Origin: Pseudomonadota bacterium
Lineage (GTDB): Bacteria > Pseudomonadota > Alphaproteobacteria > Sphingomonadales > Sphingomonadaceae
DNA: 12,252 nucleotides
Direction of reading: 5' to 3'
Assembly: GCA_023445495.1 (NCBI GenBank)
Contig: JAEXLC010000074.1
Location: 1-12,252, forward strand
In this document: positions 6,710 through 12,252 of the stretch, one piece after another
Layout: each line of letters opens with the position of its first letter
How positions within the stretch are numbered: the first letter of the stretch is position 1
Notes under the pieces: generated by a model
The model's database searches: none
Told to the model about the DNA's origin: nothing
The model's input: the letters and a program-made list of their open reading frames with translations, nothing else
Position numbers and translations under genes: made by a program

Positions 6710-7465
6710 ATGCTAATGCAGGTGATGTGCGCTCAATGCGTGGAGGACCTCGTCGGATCGCTGGAGACGATTCCGCCAGACGGGATTCCGATGACAGTGA
6801 AGTTGGTACCGGTACAGACAGTCGGACTCTACCGAGCTGTCTGCAGCAACGGTCACAACATGACGATGATCGCAAACTTCCAGCAGTTTGAGCTTCTTTT
6901 CGAGAGCGCCATGGAGGCCTTCGTCGATAACTATTTCAGGGAATCGGTGAGCTCGTTTGCAGCCGCCCTTGAGCGCTTTCACGAATTCGCGATCCAGACT
7001 CTTCTGCTCTCTCGAAAGGTCGAAGCAGACATGATCCAGGCAATGTGGAAACGGGTTTCCAATCAATCCGAGCGCCAACTGGGAATGTTCATCGGACTAT
7101 ATACGGCGACGTATGGCCGGGCGCCCGACTTGCTGTCCGATAACCAAACATCCTTCCGGAACAAGGTCATTCACAAGGGCCATTTCCCGTCACCGCAAGA
7201 GACTTTCGATTTTGGCGGAGCGGTTCTCGAACTTCTCAAGGCTGGCGTGAAGCAGCTACGGACCGATTTTCATGACGCAATGCAGGAAGCCCGAAATTTC
7301 GCAATCCAGACGGCGCACGCGCAGCTAGAGGCGAGTGAAACGCCAACATTCTTCGGAATGGGCACGACCATCTCCCTGCTGGTGACGGACGAACCTCCGC
7401 CGATGGAAGCTGCATTGGAAGCGGTTGCTGCACGCCTGCAAAGGCAGAGGGGCTCGACAATTTAA
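6710..7465 (+). CDS. Low-GC accessory gene: putative Zn-ribbon plus HEPN-like protein
   Basis: Encodes 251 residues; not recognised as a named family. AAAGGA stands 8 bases before the ATG. Residues 1-55 contain C7-x2-C10 and C45-x3-H49, a possible zinc knuckle. From about 60 the protein is predicted helical, with YFRESVSSFAAALERFHEF at 75-93. Around 150 is SFRNKVIHKGHFPSPQETF, in which R150-N151-KVI-H155 fits the Rx4-6H catalytic motif of HEPN ribonucleases, including the polar residue right after the arginine and the following loop and helix. HEPN proteins act as RNases in toxin-antitoxin, abortive-infection and CRISPR systems, while others are inactive. GC judged by eye is near 50 percent, well below the flanking genes, with codons rare next door such as CTA and TCA, so recent acquisition is likely. 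No partner antitoxin (MNT type) is next to it. HEPN assignment is inference from motif and helices. Confidence 0.6.
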   Translation: MLMQVMCAQCVEDLVGSLETIPPDGIPMTVKLVPVQTVGLYRAVCSNGHNMTMIANFQQFELLFESAMEAFVDNYFRESVSSFAAALERFHEFAIQTLLLSRKVEADMIQAMWKRVSNQSERQLGMFIGLYTATYGRAPDLLSDNQTSFRNKVIHKGHFPSPQETFDFGGAVLELLKAGVKQLRTDFHDAMQEARNFAIQTAHAQLEASETPTFFGMGTTISLLVTDEPPPMEAALEAVAARLQRQRGSTI

Positions 7466-7503
7466 GCCCGCCTGAACTGCGGCATGCGGCCGCCGCTCTG
7501 CCC

Positions 7504-8001
7504 CTACTCCGCCGCCTTCACGTCCAGTTCGTCGTCGCGCACCACATCCTCGGGCAGCGCCCAGAGCAGGTCGCCCTTGCCCAGCGCCCGCCCGTCATGG
7601 CTCAGCACCTGCACCGGGCGGATCGGGCGGCTGTCGCGCGCGTCGACCAGTACCGGATAGGCCGGGGTACCCGTCTCCCAGCGCTCGCCCCATTGGCGCA
7701 GCGCGATCATCGCCGGCAGCAGCGCATAGCCCTTGTCAGTCAACCGGTATTCGATCTTGCGGCGATCGTCGGCGCAGGGCTCGCGGACCAGGATGCCCTT
7801 GTCGACCAGCCGCGCCAGCCGGTTGGCCAGGATGTTGCGCGCGATGCCCAGCTCGGACTGGAATTCCTCGAAATGGTGCAGCCCGTTGAACGAGCCGCGC
7901 AGGATCAGGAACGACCAGCGCTCGCCCATCGCTTCCAGTGCCGCCGGAAGGCTGCAGTCATTCGCCAGCTGGCGCAGGGACTCTCGAATGGCACCGCCCA
8001 T
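7504..8001 (-). CDS. HxlR family winged-helix transcriptional regulator
   Basis: Encodes 165 residues. HxlR/MarR-like proteins bind DNA as dimers and often respond to electrophiles, oxidants or aldehydes. The N-terminal domain is clear: CSLPAALEAMGERWSFLILRG (C16 is the conserved family cysteine; core W29), then FEEFQSELGIARNILANRLARL as the recognition part, the wing EPCADDRRKIEYRLTDKGYALLP with a second cysteine, and ALRQWGERW. Residues 112-165 are an acidic tail longer than in the smallest members, seen in the sphingomonad versions with a VDARDSRPIRPV segment. The ATG at 8001 opens divergently from the CC_3452-like gene with 149 bases between. A palindrome at 8032-8045 lies 30 bases before its start and may be its own operator. 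Whether either cysteine is a redox switch cannot be told. Confidence 0.92.
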   Translation of the reverse strand: MGGAIRESLRQLANDCSLPAALEAMGERWSFLILRGSFNGLHHFEEFQSELGIARNILANRLARLVDKGILVREPCADDRRKIEYRLTDKGYALLPAMIALRQWGERWETGTPAYPVLVDARDSRPIRPVQVLSHDGRALGKGDLLWALPEDVVRDDELDVKAAE

Positions 8002-8031
8002 GACTTGTCACCCTATCGCAAATCTTGACGC

Positions 8032-8045
8032 TACGGAATGCCGTA
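8032..8045. promoter_or_regulatory. Perfect inverted repeat TACGG-AATG-CCGTA, candidate HxlR operator
   Basis: Five-base arms with a four-base centre, in the intergenic region of the hxlR-type gene, 30 bases before its start codon. HxlR-family dimers commonly bind short palindromes at their own promoters. The link to this regulator is by position only. Confidence 0.4.
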
Positions 8046-8050
8046 ACTTC

Positions 8051-8067
8051 TTGCATTGCAGCAATAG
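8051..8067 (+). promoter_or_regulatory. TTGCATTGCAGCAATAG element, near-copy of the site before the phasin gene
   Basis: Matches the phasin-upstream element (1384-1368, minus strand) at 16 of 17 bases. It lies just upstream of the predicted -35 box (8075-8080) of the CC_3452-like gene and inside the hxlR upstream region. It suggests that a regulator shared with the phasin gene acts here. Confidence 0.4.
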
Positions 8068-8074
8068 TTTCTCG

Positions 8075-8103
8075 TTGCAACTTACCTTTATGTCAATTAG
8101 ATA
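8075..8103 (+). promoter_or_regulatory. Possible promoter of the CC_3452-like gene
   Basis: TTGCAA (8075-8080), 17 bases, then TAGATA (8098-8103). The -35 matches 5 of 6 positions, the -10 only 3 of 6. A perfect inverted repeat GCAAC-ATCC-GTTGC (8111-8124) begins right at the predicted transcription start and could be an operator or a leader hairpin. Confidence 0.35.
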
Positions 8104-8150
8104 TTGAGTCGCAACATCCGTTGCATGTGATTCGACCCCAGGAGGTTTCC

Positions 8151-8462
8151 ATGACCCGCTTCTTCGCCGCAGCGGCCGCGGCCACGCTGGCCCTCGTCCC
8201 CGCCGCCGGCATCGCGCAGGGTGCCCCGAACGGCTATTACGCCGCCACCCCGGTGAGCGCGCCGGCCAAGGCCAGCCTCGTCACCCGCTCGACCCTGTGG
8301 AAGTGCAATGGCGGCACCTGCACCGCCGCCAAGGCCAATGCGCGTGACGGCATCGTCTGCGAGCTGGTCGCCCGCGAAGTCGGCAAGCTCTCGGCCTTCC
8401 GCGCCAACGGTGCCGATTTCGACGCTGCCAGCCTCGAGAAGTGCAACGCCAAGGCCCACTGA
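8151..8462 (+). CDS. Small secreted four-cysteine protein, CC_3452 family
   Basis: Encodes 103 residues, function unknown. A perfect AGGAGG five bases before the ATG fixes the start and suggests high expression. Residues 1-24 are a classical Sec signal peptide (MTRF, then an Ala-rich hydrophobic stretch ending in AGIAQG), so the mature protein of about 80 residues is periplasmic or exported. Four cysteines (WKC, GTC, IVCE, EKCN) are spaced as if to form two disulfides. The pattern TRSTLWKCNG..C, then GKLSAFRANGADF and a final CNAKAH is that of the family named after Caulobacter CC_3452 (recognised from memory). The gene stands alone between the HxlR regulator and the Rel gene, followed by two hairpins. 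The divergent HxlR protein may control it. Confidence 0.8.
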   Translation: MTRFFAAAAAATLALVPAAGIAQGAPNGYYAATPVSAPAKASLVTRSTLWKCNGGTCTAAKANARDGIVCELVAREVGKLSAFRANGADFDAASLEKCNAKAH

Positions 8463-8468
8463 GCCTAT

Positions 8469-8491
8469 GGCGCCGGTGCCACACCGGCTCC
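8469..8491 (+). other. Hairpin GCCGGTG-CCA-CACCGGC after the CC_3452-like gene
   Basis: A perfect 7-base stem with a 3-base loop (8472-8488), extended by two more pairs beyond one mismatch. It lies a few bases after the stop codon. It lacks a T-run, so it may protect or process the 3' end rather than terminate alone; the next hairpin is the likelier terminator. Confidence 0.5.
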
Positions 8492-8500
8492 GCTAAAGTG

Positions 8501-8540
8501 ATTGAGCGCGGTCCGAAAATCCCGGATCGCGCTCAATTTC
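8501..8540 (+). terminator. Strong stem-loop, probable terminator of the CC_3452-like gene
   Basis: ATTGAGCGCGGTCCG, loop AAAATCC, CGGATCGCGCTCAAT form a 15-pair stem with a single G.U pair (8501-8537), followed by TTTC rather than a long T-run. It lies 40 bases before the preferred start of the Rel gene, so it could also be part of the rel leader region. Confidence 0.65.
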
Positions 8541-8577
8541 ATTGCAAAGCAGCAGCGCCGCGCCCCATTTAGATATC

Positions 8578-10668
8578 GTGCTGCGTCAATATGAACTTGT
8601 AGACCGGGTCCTCAGCTACGACCCCGATGCCGATGAAGCTATGCTCAACCGGGCCTATGTCTTCTCGGTCAACGCGCATGGCAGCCAGAAGCGCGCGTCG
8701 GGCGACCCCTATTTCAGCCACCCGATCGAAGTGGCCGGCATCCTTACCGACCTGCATCTCGACGACGAGACGATCGTCACCGCGATCCTGCACGACACGG
8801 TCGAGGACACGGTCGCCACCCCCGAGGACATCCAGCGCCTGTTCGGCGACAATGTCGCGCGCATGGTCGACGGCGTCACCAAGCTCTCCAAGATCGAGGC
8901 GCAGACCGAGAGCGAGCGCGCTGCCGAGAATCTGCGCAAGTTCCTGCTCGCCATGTCGGACGATGTCCGCGTGCTGCTCGTCAAGCTGGCCGACCGGCTG
9001 CACAACATGCGCACGCTGGTCCACATCAAGAACCCGGACAAGCGCAAGCGCATCGCCCGCGAGACGATGGAGATCTATGCGCCGCTCGCCGAGCGGATCG
9101 GCATGTACGAGTTCATGAAGGAGATGCAGACGCTCGCCTTCCGGGAGATCGAGCCCGAAGCCTATGAATCGATCTCCAAGCGGCTCGACAGCCTCAAGAT
9201 CGAGGGCGAGGACCGGATCGCCAAGATCGCCTCGGGCCTCAAGCTGCTCCTGTCGCGCGGCGGCATCGATGCCGAGATCACCGGCCGCGAGAAGCATCCC
9301 TATTCGATCTGGAAGAAGATGTCCGAGCGGCACGTGTCGCTCGAGCAGCTTTCGGACATCATGGCCTTTCGCGCGATCGTCGATACCGAGGAGGAATGCT
9401 ACCGCGCATTGGGCGTGATCCACCGCCGCTGGCCGATGGTGCCGGGCCGGTTCAAGGACTATATCTCCACCCCGAAGCGCAACGGCTATCGCTCGCTCCA
9501 CACGACGATCATGCACGCTGGCGATACGCGCATCGAGATCCAGATCCGCACGCGCGACATGCATGCCCAGGCCGAATATGGCCTCGCCGCGCACTGGGCC
9601 TACAAGACCAGCGGCGTCCGCCCGGACACCCAGGTCAGCTGGATCAAGGACCTGATCGAGATCCTCGACCATGCCGACAGCCCCGAGGAGCTGCTCGAGC
9701 ATACCCGGATGGCGATGTACCAGGACCGGATCTTCGCCTTCACCCCCAAGGGCGAGCTGATCCAGCTGCCCAAGGGCGCGACGCCGATCGACTTCGCCTA
9801 TGCGGTGCACTCGAACCTGGGCGACCAGGCGGTGGGTGCCAAGATCAATGGCCGCGTCGTGCCGCTGCGCACCGAGATCGAGCAGGGCGACCAGGTCCAG
9901 ATCCTGCGCTCCAAGGCACAGGAGCCCCAGGCCAACTGGCTCAACTTCGCGATCACCGGCAAGGCGCGCGCGGCGATCCGCCGCCATATCCGCCTCAAGG
10001 AGCGCGAGGAGACGATCGCGCTCGGGCGCAAGCTCTATGACGAGATCGTCGAGCGCCTGCCGACGCCGCCGGGCGAAAGCGCGGTCACCGATGCGCTCAA
10101 GCGGCTCAAGGTCCAGGACGAGGCGACGCTGATGGAAGCGATCGCGCGGCGCCAGTTCACCGATTTCCAGGTGATGGAAGCGCTGATGCCCGGCTCGACC
10201 GAGGGCGAGGACGAGCATGACCTGCCGCCCCAGCAGCACGCGATCGAGATCAAGGGGCTGACGCCCGGCGTCGCCTTCCACTTCTCGCCCGATTGCCGTC
10301 CGGTGCCGGGCGACCGCATCGTCGGCATCCGCCGCCCGGGCGAGCCGATCGAGGTCCACCGCATCGATTGCCCGAGCCTGGCCGACACGATCGAGGAAGA
10401 CTGGGTCGACCTCACCTGGGGCGACAAGGCCGAGGGCGGCATCGCCCAGATCGAGATCACGCTGAAGAACGAGCCCGGCGCGCTCGGCGCGGTCGCCACG
10501 CTGATCGGCCAGCAAAAGGCGAACATCCTCGGCCTGCGCATGGATAATCGCGACACCACCTTCCACACCAACACGATGGACCTGGAAGTGCGCAACGCCG
10601 CCCACCTGATGCGCCTGCTCGCGGCACTGCGCGCGGCGGACGTGGTGAGCTCGGCCGAGCGGGCCTAG
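8578..10668 (+). CDS. rsh: Bifunctional (p)ppGpp synthetase/hydrolase, Rel/SpoT homologue
   Basis: Encodes 696 residues. It makes and degrades the stringent-response alarmone (p)ppGpp. Domains in order: HD hydrolase (about 20-160), with FSHPIEVA (H48), the HDTVED motif (H72, D73) and LADRLHNMRT (D139); synthetase (about 220-340), with YSIWKKM, DIMAFRAIVDT, GRFKDYISTPKRNGYRSLHT and EIQIRT; TGS (about 380-445, IFAFTPKGELIQLPKGATPIDFAY); a helical and conserved-cysteine region; and a C-terminal ACT domain (about 624-696, QIEITLKNEPGALGAV). RFKD at 291-294 is the RxKD form of bifunctional enzymes, not the ExDD of synthetase-only RelA. Both active sites look intact. The GTG at 8578 is chosen because homologues known to me begin with LRQYELV right after the start. 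A TTG at 8542 would add 12 residues but abuts the hairpin. Neither has a clear Shine-Dalgarno. The stop shares CTAG with the convergent Fur gene. Confidence 0.95.
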   Translation: MLRQYELVDRVLSYDPDADEAMLNRAYVFSVNAHGSQKRASGDPYFSHPIEVAGILTDLHLDDETIVTAILHDTVEDTVATPEDIQRLFGDNVARMVDGVTKLSKIEAQTESERAAENLRKFLLAMSDDVRVLLVKLADRLHNMRTLVHIKNPDKRKRIARETMEIYAPLAERIGMYEFMKEMQTLAFREIEPEAYESISKRLDSLKIEGEDRIAKIASGLKLLLSRGGIDAEITGREKHPYSIWKKMSERHVSLEQLSDIMAFRAIVDTEEECYRALGVIHRRWPMVPGRFKDYISTPKRNGYRSLHTTIMHAGDTRIEIQIRTRDMHAQAEYGLAAHWAYKTSGVRPDTQVSWIKDLIEILDHADSPEELLEHTRMAMYQDRIFAFTPKGELIQLPKGATPIDFAYAVHSNLGDQAVGAKINGRVVPLRTEIEQGDQVQILRSKAQEPQANWLNFAITGKARAAIRRHIRLKEREETIALGRKLYDEIVERLPTPPGESAVTDALKRLKVQDEATLMEAIARRQFTDFQVMEALMPGSTEGEDEHDLPPQQHAIEIKGLTPGVAFHFSPDCRPVPGDRIVGIRRPGEPIEVHRIDCPSLADTIEEDWVDLTWGDKAEGGIAQIEITLKNEPGALGAVATLIGQQKANILGLRMDNRDTTFHTNTMDLEVRNAAHLMRLLAALRAADVVSSAERA

Positions 10669-11063
10669 GCCGGGTTCGTCCCGGTGCACCGGCTGCAGAG
10701 CCCGGGCACTTCCACCACGCTGCGCGCATCGCGCACCCCCGCCGCGGCCGCGCCCGCCGCCAGCCGCGCGAACAGCTCGGGACACGGCACCGCCTGCACC
10801 GCGCCGCATCCGCGGCACCAGAGCAGCATCGCCGGTCCCGGCCCCGCCGGCACATAGCCGCCCGCGACCAGCACCTTGCACGCCTCGCCCGCGTCGATCA
10901 GCCGCTTGAGCGCGCGGTAGACCTGGCTCGGCGGCACCACTTCGCCAGTGCCGAGCAGCAGTGCGACCAGCTCTAGCCCGGTAAGCGGTTGCGGATAGCG
11001 CAGCTCGAGCAGCCGCAGCACTCGCTCGTGCAGGAAGCCGGGGCCGCGCTTGCTACCCGCCAT
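10665..11063 (-). CDS. Fur-family regulator, Zur-like, lacking the usual His-rich motif
   Basis: Encodes 132 residues. An N-terminal winged helix (about 10-65) is visible, with PLTGLELVALLLG, PPSQVYRALKRLIDAG and the wing leading to GGYVP. The C-terminal half keeps two structural-zinc pairs, LWCRGCG (C83, C86) and LCSRCTG (C123, C126), as in Zur and many Fur proteins. The HHDH-type stretch that normally forms the sensing metal site is absent: the equivalent segment reads GYVPAGPGPAML, and the whole protein has only one histidine (H12). The ATG at 11063 overlaps the last 11 bases of merC, so translation is probably coupled. The longer upstream frame would lie inside merC and is rejected. Downstream of the ZnuD-like receptor and merC, it is probably the regulator of this metal cluster, zinc being the best guess. 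Confidence 0.82.
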   Translation of the reverse strand: MAGSKRGPGFLHERVLRLLELRYPQPLTGLELVALLLGTGEVVPPSQVYRALKRLIDAGEACKVLVAGGYVPAGPGPAMLLWCRGCGAVQAVPCPELFARLAAGAAAAGVRDARSVVEVPGLCSRCTGTNPA

Positions 11064-11463
11064 GCGGCCGCCCGCCGTGCCGCCGCCGCCAGTTGCCGAT
11101 ATGCGCCAGGACCAGGCACAGGCTGCCGGCCATCGTCGCCAGCGTCTCGTATCGCTCGCCTTCCAGCAGCAGCGCGCCGGTCGCCAGCAGGGCCAGCCCC
11201 GTCGCGCCGGCCAGCAGCGGCCACCATGCCCGATGCTGGCGGAAGCCGAAGGACAAGGCCGATCCCGAAGCGGGCACGGCAAAGGCGAGCAGCCACAGAT
11301 GCAGGCTCTCGGGCAGCGCGAGCACCCGCGACAATGCCGGCAGCACGGCCAGCAGCAGCGGCAGGCCCGCGCAGTGGATCAGGCACAGGATCGACGCGCT
11401 CGCCGCCGCCCGCTCGAACCAGTCGAGCAGCGGCGTGCCCCGGTCCGGTTGTACGCAACGCAT
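11053..11463 (-). CDS. MerC-domain integral membrane protein
   Basis: Encodes 136 residues. MerC proteins are four-helix inner-membrane proteins; the founding member carries mercuric ion, while chromosomal relatives beside Fur/Zur genes are thought to handle other metals. Four hydrophobic segments are visible: around residues 22-45 (SILCLIHCAGLPLLLAVLPA), 54-75 (HLWLLAFAVPASGSALSF), 80-98 (WWPLLAGATGLALLATGALL) and 106-122 (LATMAGSLCLVLAHIGNW). The CLIHC motif (C27, H30, C31) in the first helix is the expected metal-binding site of this family. The C-terminus is short and basic. GGGAGA precedes the ATG by five bases and is part of a small palindrome. No merA, merT or merP is nearby, so this is not a mercury-resistance operon. 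Confidence 0.85.
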   Translation of the reverse strand: MRCVQPDRGTPLLDWFERAAASASILCLIHCAGLPLLLAVLPALSRVLALPESLHLWLLAFAVPASGSALSFGFRQHRAWWPLLAGATGLALLATGALLLEGERYETLATMAGSLCLVLAHIGNWRRRHGGRPHGG

Positions 11464-11475
11464 GGGAGTCTCCCA
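11463..11475. promoter_or_regulatory. Palindrome TGGGAGTCTCCCA over the merC ribosome binding site
   Basis: Six bases mirror around one centre, covering the merC Shine-Dalgarno (GGGAGA on the minus strand) and touching the first base pair of its start codon. It could be an operator or a weak RNA fold that hides the site, or chance in GC-rich DNA. Confidence 0.3.
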
Positions 11476-11480
11476 CGGCG

Positions 11481-11513
11481 TGCCGCCGCCGCGAACCCGT
11501 CACGGCGGCGGCA
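11481..11513 (-). other. GC-rich intercistronic hairpin between the receptor gene and merC
   Basis: TGCCGCCGCCG and CGGCGGCGGCA pair perfectly over 11 bases around an 11-base loop, seven bases after the receptor stop codon. No T-run follows. It probably stabilises the 3' end of the receptor message or partly attenuates transcription into merC and the Fur gene. Confidence 0.5.
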
Positions 11514-11520
11514 TCGCGGT

Positions 11521-12252
11521 TCAGAAGGTGGCGACGCGCAGCACGAAGCGGACGGTCCGGCCCGGCATCACCACATCTTCCTTGTTGAAGGCCGATGCGT
11601 TGCGGATCACGTCGTTGGTCAGGTTCTGGCCGACCACCGCCAGCTCGATCCCCGGCTGGCTCGCGAACGGCCGCACCGCGATATTGGCGCTGAGGTTGTT
11701 ATAGCCGTCGGTCGGCGTGTCGAAGACGCCGAACTTGTCCTGCTCGCCGACATGCATCCACAGGAAGCCGGCGTCGAACCGGTCGCTCTTCCAGTTGAGC
11801 CCGCCGCCGATCCGATAGGGCGGGATGCGCGGGACGTTGTTGCCGTCGTCCAGCTTCGCGCGGGTATAATCGCCCAGCACATGCGCCTCGAGCCCGCCGG
11901 CCTGGGTCTTGAACAGCTGGTAGCGCATATCGCCCTCCAGCCCCCAGAAATGCGCGCCCTGCTGGCCGTAGTTGAGCTCCTTCAGCTCCTCGCTGTCGCC
12001 GACCACGCAGGCACCGTCATCGTCGCAGGTCCGCCCGGTCAGGTCGCCATAGATGTAGTTGTGGAACCAGGTGCCATAGACGCTGCCTTCGAAGCGGAAC
12101 GGACCCGAGTTCACCCGGATCGTGCCTTCGAGCGAATTGGCCCGCTCGATCTTGAGCAACGGATCGCCGGTCTCGAAGGTCTGCGGCCCGTCATGCCCGC
12201 CGCGCGCGAACAGCTCGGTCAGCGCCGGCGCGCGGCCGGTGCTCGAGAAGGT
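11521..12252 (-). CDS. ZnuD-like TonB-dependent outer-membrane receptor, C-terminal part
   Basis: The last 243 residues are in the window; the N-terminus, with signal, TonB box and plug, lies beyond base 12252. The visible part is beta-barrel sequence of a TonB-dependent receptor: RAPALTELFARGGHDGPQTFETGD, then alternating strands, GLEGDMRYQLF, IPPYRIGGGLNW, and the C-terminal block VVGQNLTNDVIRN...MPGRTVRFVLRVATF ending in the phenylalanine typical of outer-membrane proteins. RAP..TELFA.GGH, TPTDGYNNLSA and the N-A-F-N-K...PGR ending are features I associate with ZnuD-type zinc receptors. A loop CDDDGACVVGD holds two cysteines and acidic residues and may be an external metal-capturing loop. 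merC and a Fur gene follow on the same strand (57-base gap), supporting metal uptake. Confidence 0.85.
   Translation of the reverse strand, partial: TFSSTGRAPALTELFARGGHDGPQTFETGDPLLKIERANSLEGTIRVNSGPFRFEGSVYGTWFHNYIYGDLTGRTCDDDGACVVGDSEELKELNYGQQGAHFWGLEGDMRYQLFKTQAGGLEAHVLGDYTRAKLDDGNNVPRIPPYRIGGGLNWKSDRFDAGFLWMHVGEQDKFGVFDTPTDGYNNLSANIAVRPFASQPGIELAVVGQNLTNDVIRNASAFNKEDVVMPGRTVRFVLRVATF

Noticed and set aside
8569..10881. Very long open frame (770 codons) on the minus strand opposite the Rel/SpoT gene
   Set aside because: It is the antisense shadow of a high-GC gene. Its protein has no recognisable domain and strongly skewed composition, while the plus strand encodes a complete Rel protein.
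11064..11282. Longer start of the Fur-family gene inside merC
   Set aside because: The extra residues are a Trp/Arg/Cys-rich out-of-frame reading of merC membrane helices; the winged helix begins after the ATG at 11063.
11053..11463. Mercury-resistance operon
   Set aside because: A MerC-domain protein is present, but no merA, merT, merP or merR of the mercury type is adjacent. The MerR-family gene at 5330-6124 is distant and TipAS-like.
1..12252. Search for CRISPR arrays, tRNA or rRNA genes, insertion sequences, integrases and attachment sites
   Set aside because: No spaced direct repeats, cloverleaf-like sequence, transposase or integrase motif was seen. The low-GC gene at 6710-7465 has no visible flanking repeats that would mark how it arrived.

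Overview
The window looks like chromosomal DNA from a GC-rich alphaproteobacterium of the sphingomonad type (Sphingomonas or a close relative). The evidence is the high GC and third-position bias, a ClpS with the RTRTRTKK-type N-terminus, a class I PHA synthase next to an alanine/proline/glutamate-rich phasin, a single bifunctional Rel/SpoT homologue beginning with LRQYELV, and a CC_3452-type secreted protein. The genus is an inference from protein style. No database was searched.

Left part (1-3337, minus strand): phaC (class I polyhydroxyalkanoate synthase), then a phasin with its own promoter and operator-like palindrome, then clpS (N-end-rule adaptor of ClpAP). A UUCG-loop terminator separates the phasin from clpS. 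Middle left (3338-5333, plus strand): an AlaC-type aminotransferase and a TauE/SafE membrane permease, 10 bases apart and probably one operon. Convergent to these is a MerR/TipAS-type regulator whose promoter has the 19-bp spacer typical of MerR targets. Divergent from the regulator is a hotdog-fold thioesterase.

Middle (6710-7465): one gene with clearly lower GC than its surroundings. It encodes a protein with a Cys/His cluster at the N-terminus and an RNKVIH motif that fits the Rx4H signature of HEPN ribonuclease folds. It is the most accessory-looking gene of the window and a candidate defence or toxin gene. An HxlR-family repressor follows (minus strand), divergent from a small secreted four-cysteine CC_3452-like protein. 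Their shared intergenic region is rich in short palindromes, and one 17-base element there matches an element in front of the phasin at 16 of 17 positions.

Right part (8542-12252): a full-length bifunctional (p)ppGpp synthetase/hydrolase, convergent with a three-gene minus-strand cluster made of a ZnuD-like TonB-dependent receptor (cut by the window edge), a MerC-domain membrane protein, and a Fur-family protein that overlaps merC by 11 bases. This cluster looks like a metal (probably zinc) uptake and regulation module. Its Fur protein keeps two CxxC motifs but lacks the usual histidine-rich metal-sensing motif.

Most of the window is core metabolism and regulation. The less ordinary points are the HEPN-like low-GC gene, the shared TGC/GCA regulatory motif, the MerR-style promoter, the possible second start inside the phasin, the histidine-poor Fur protein, and two convergent gene pairs that each share one CTAG for both stop codons.
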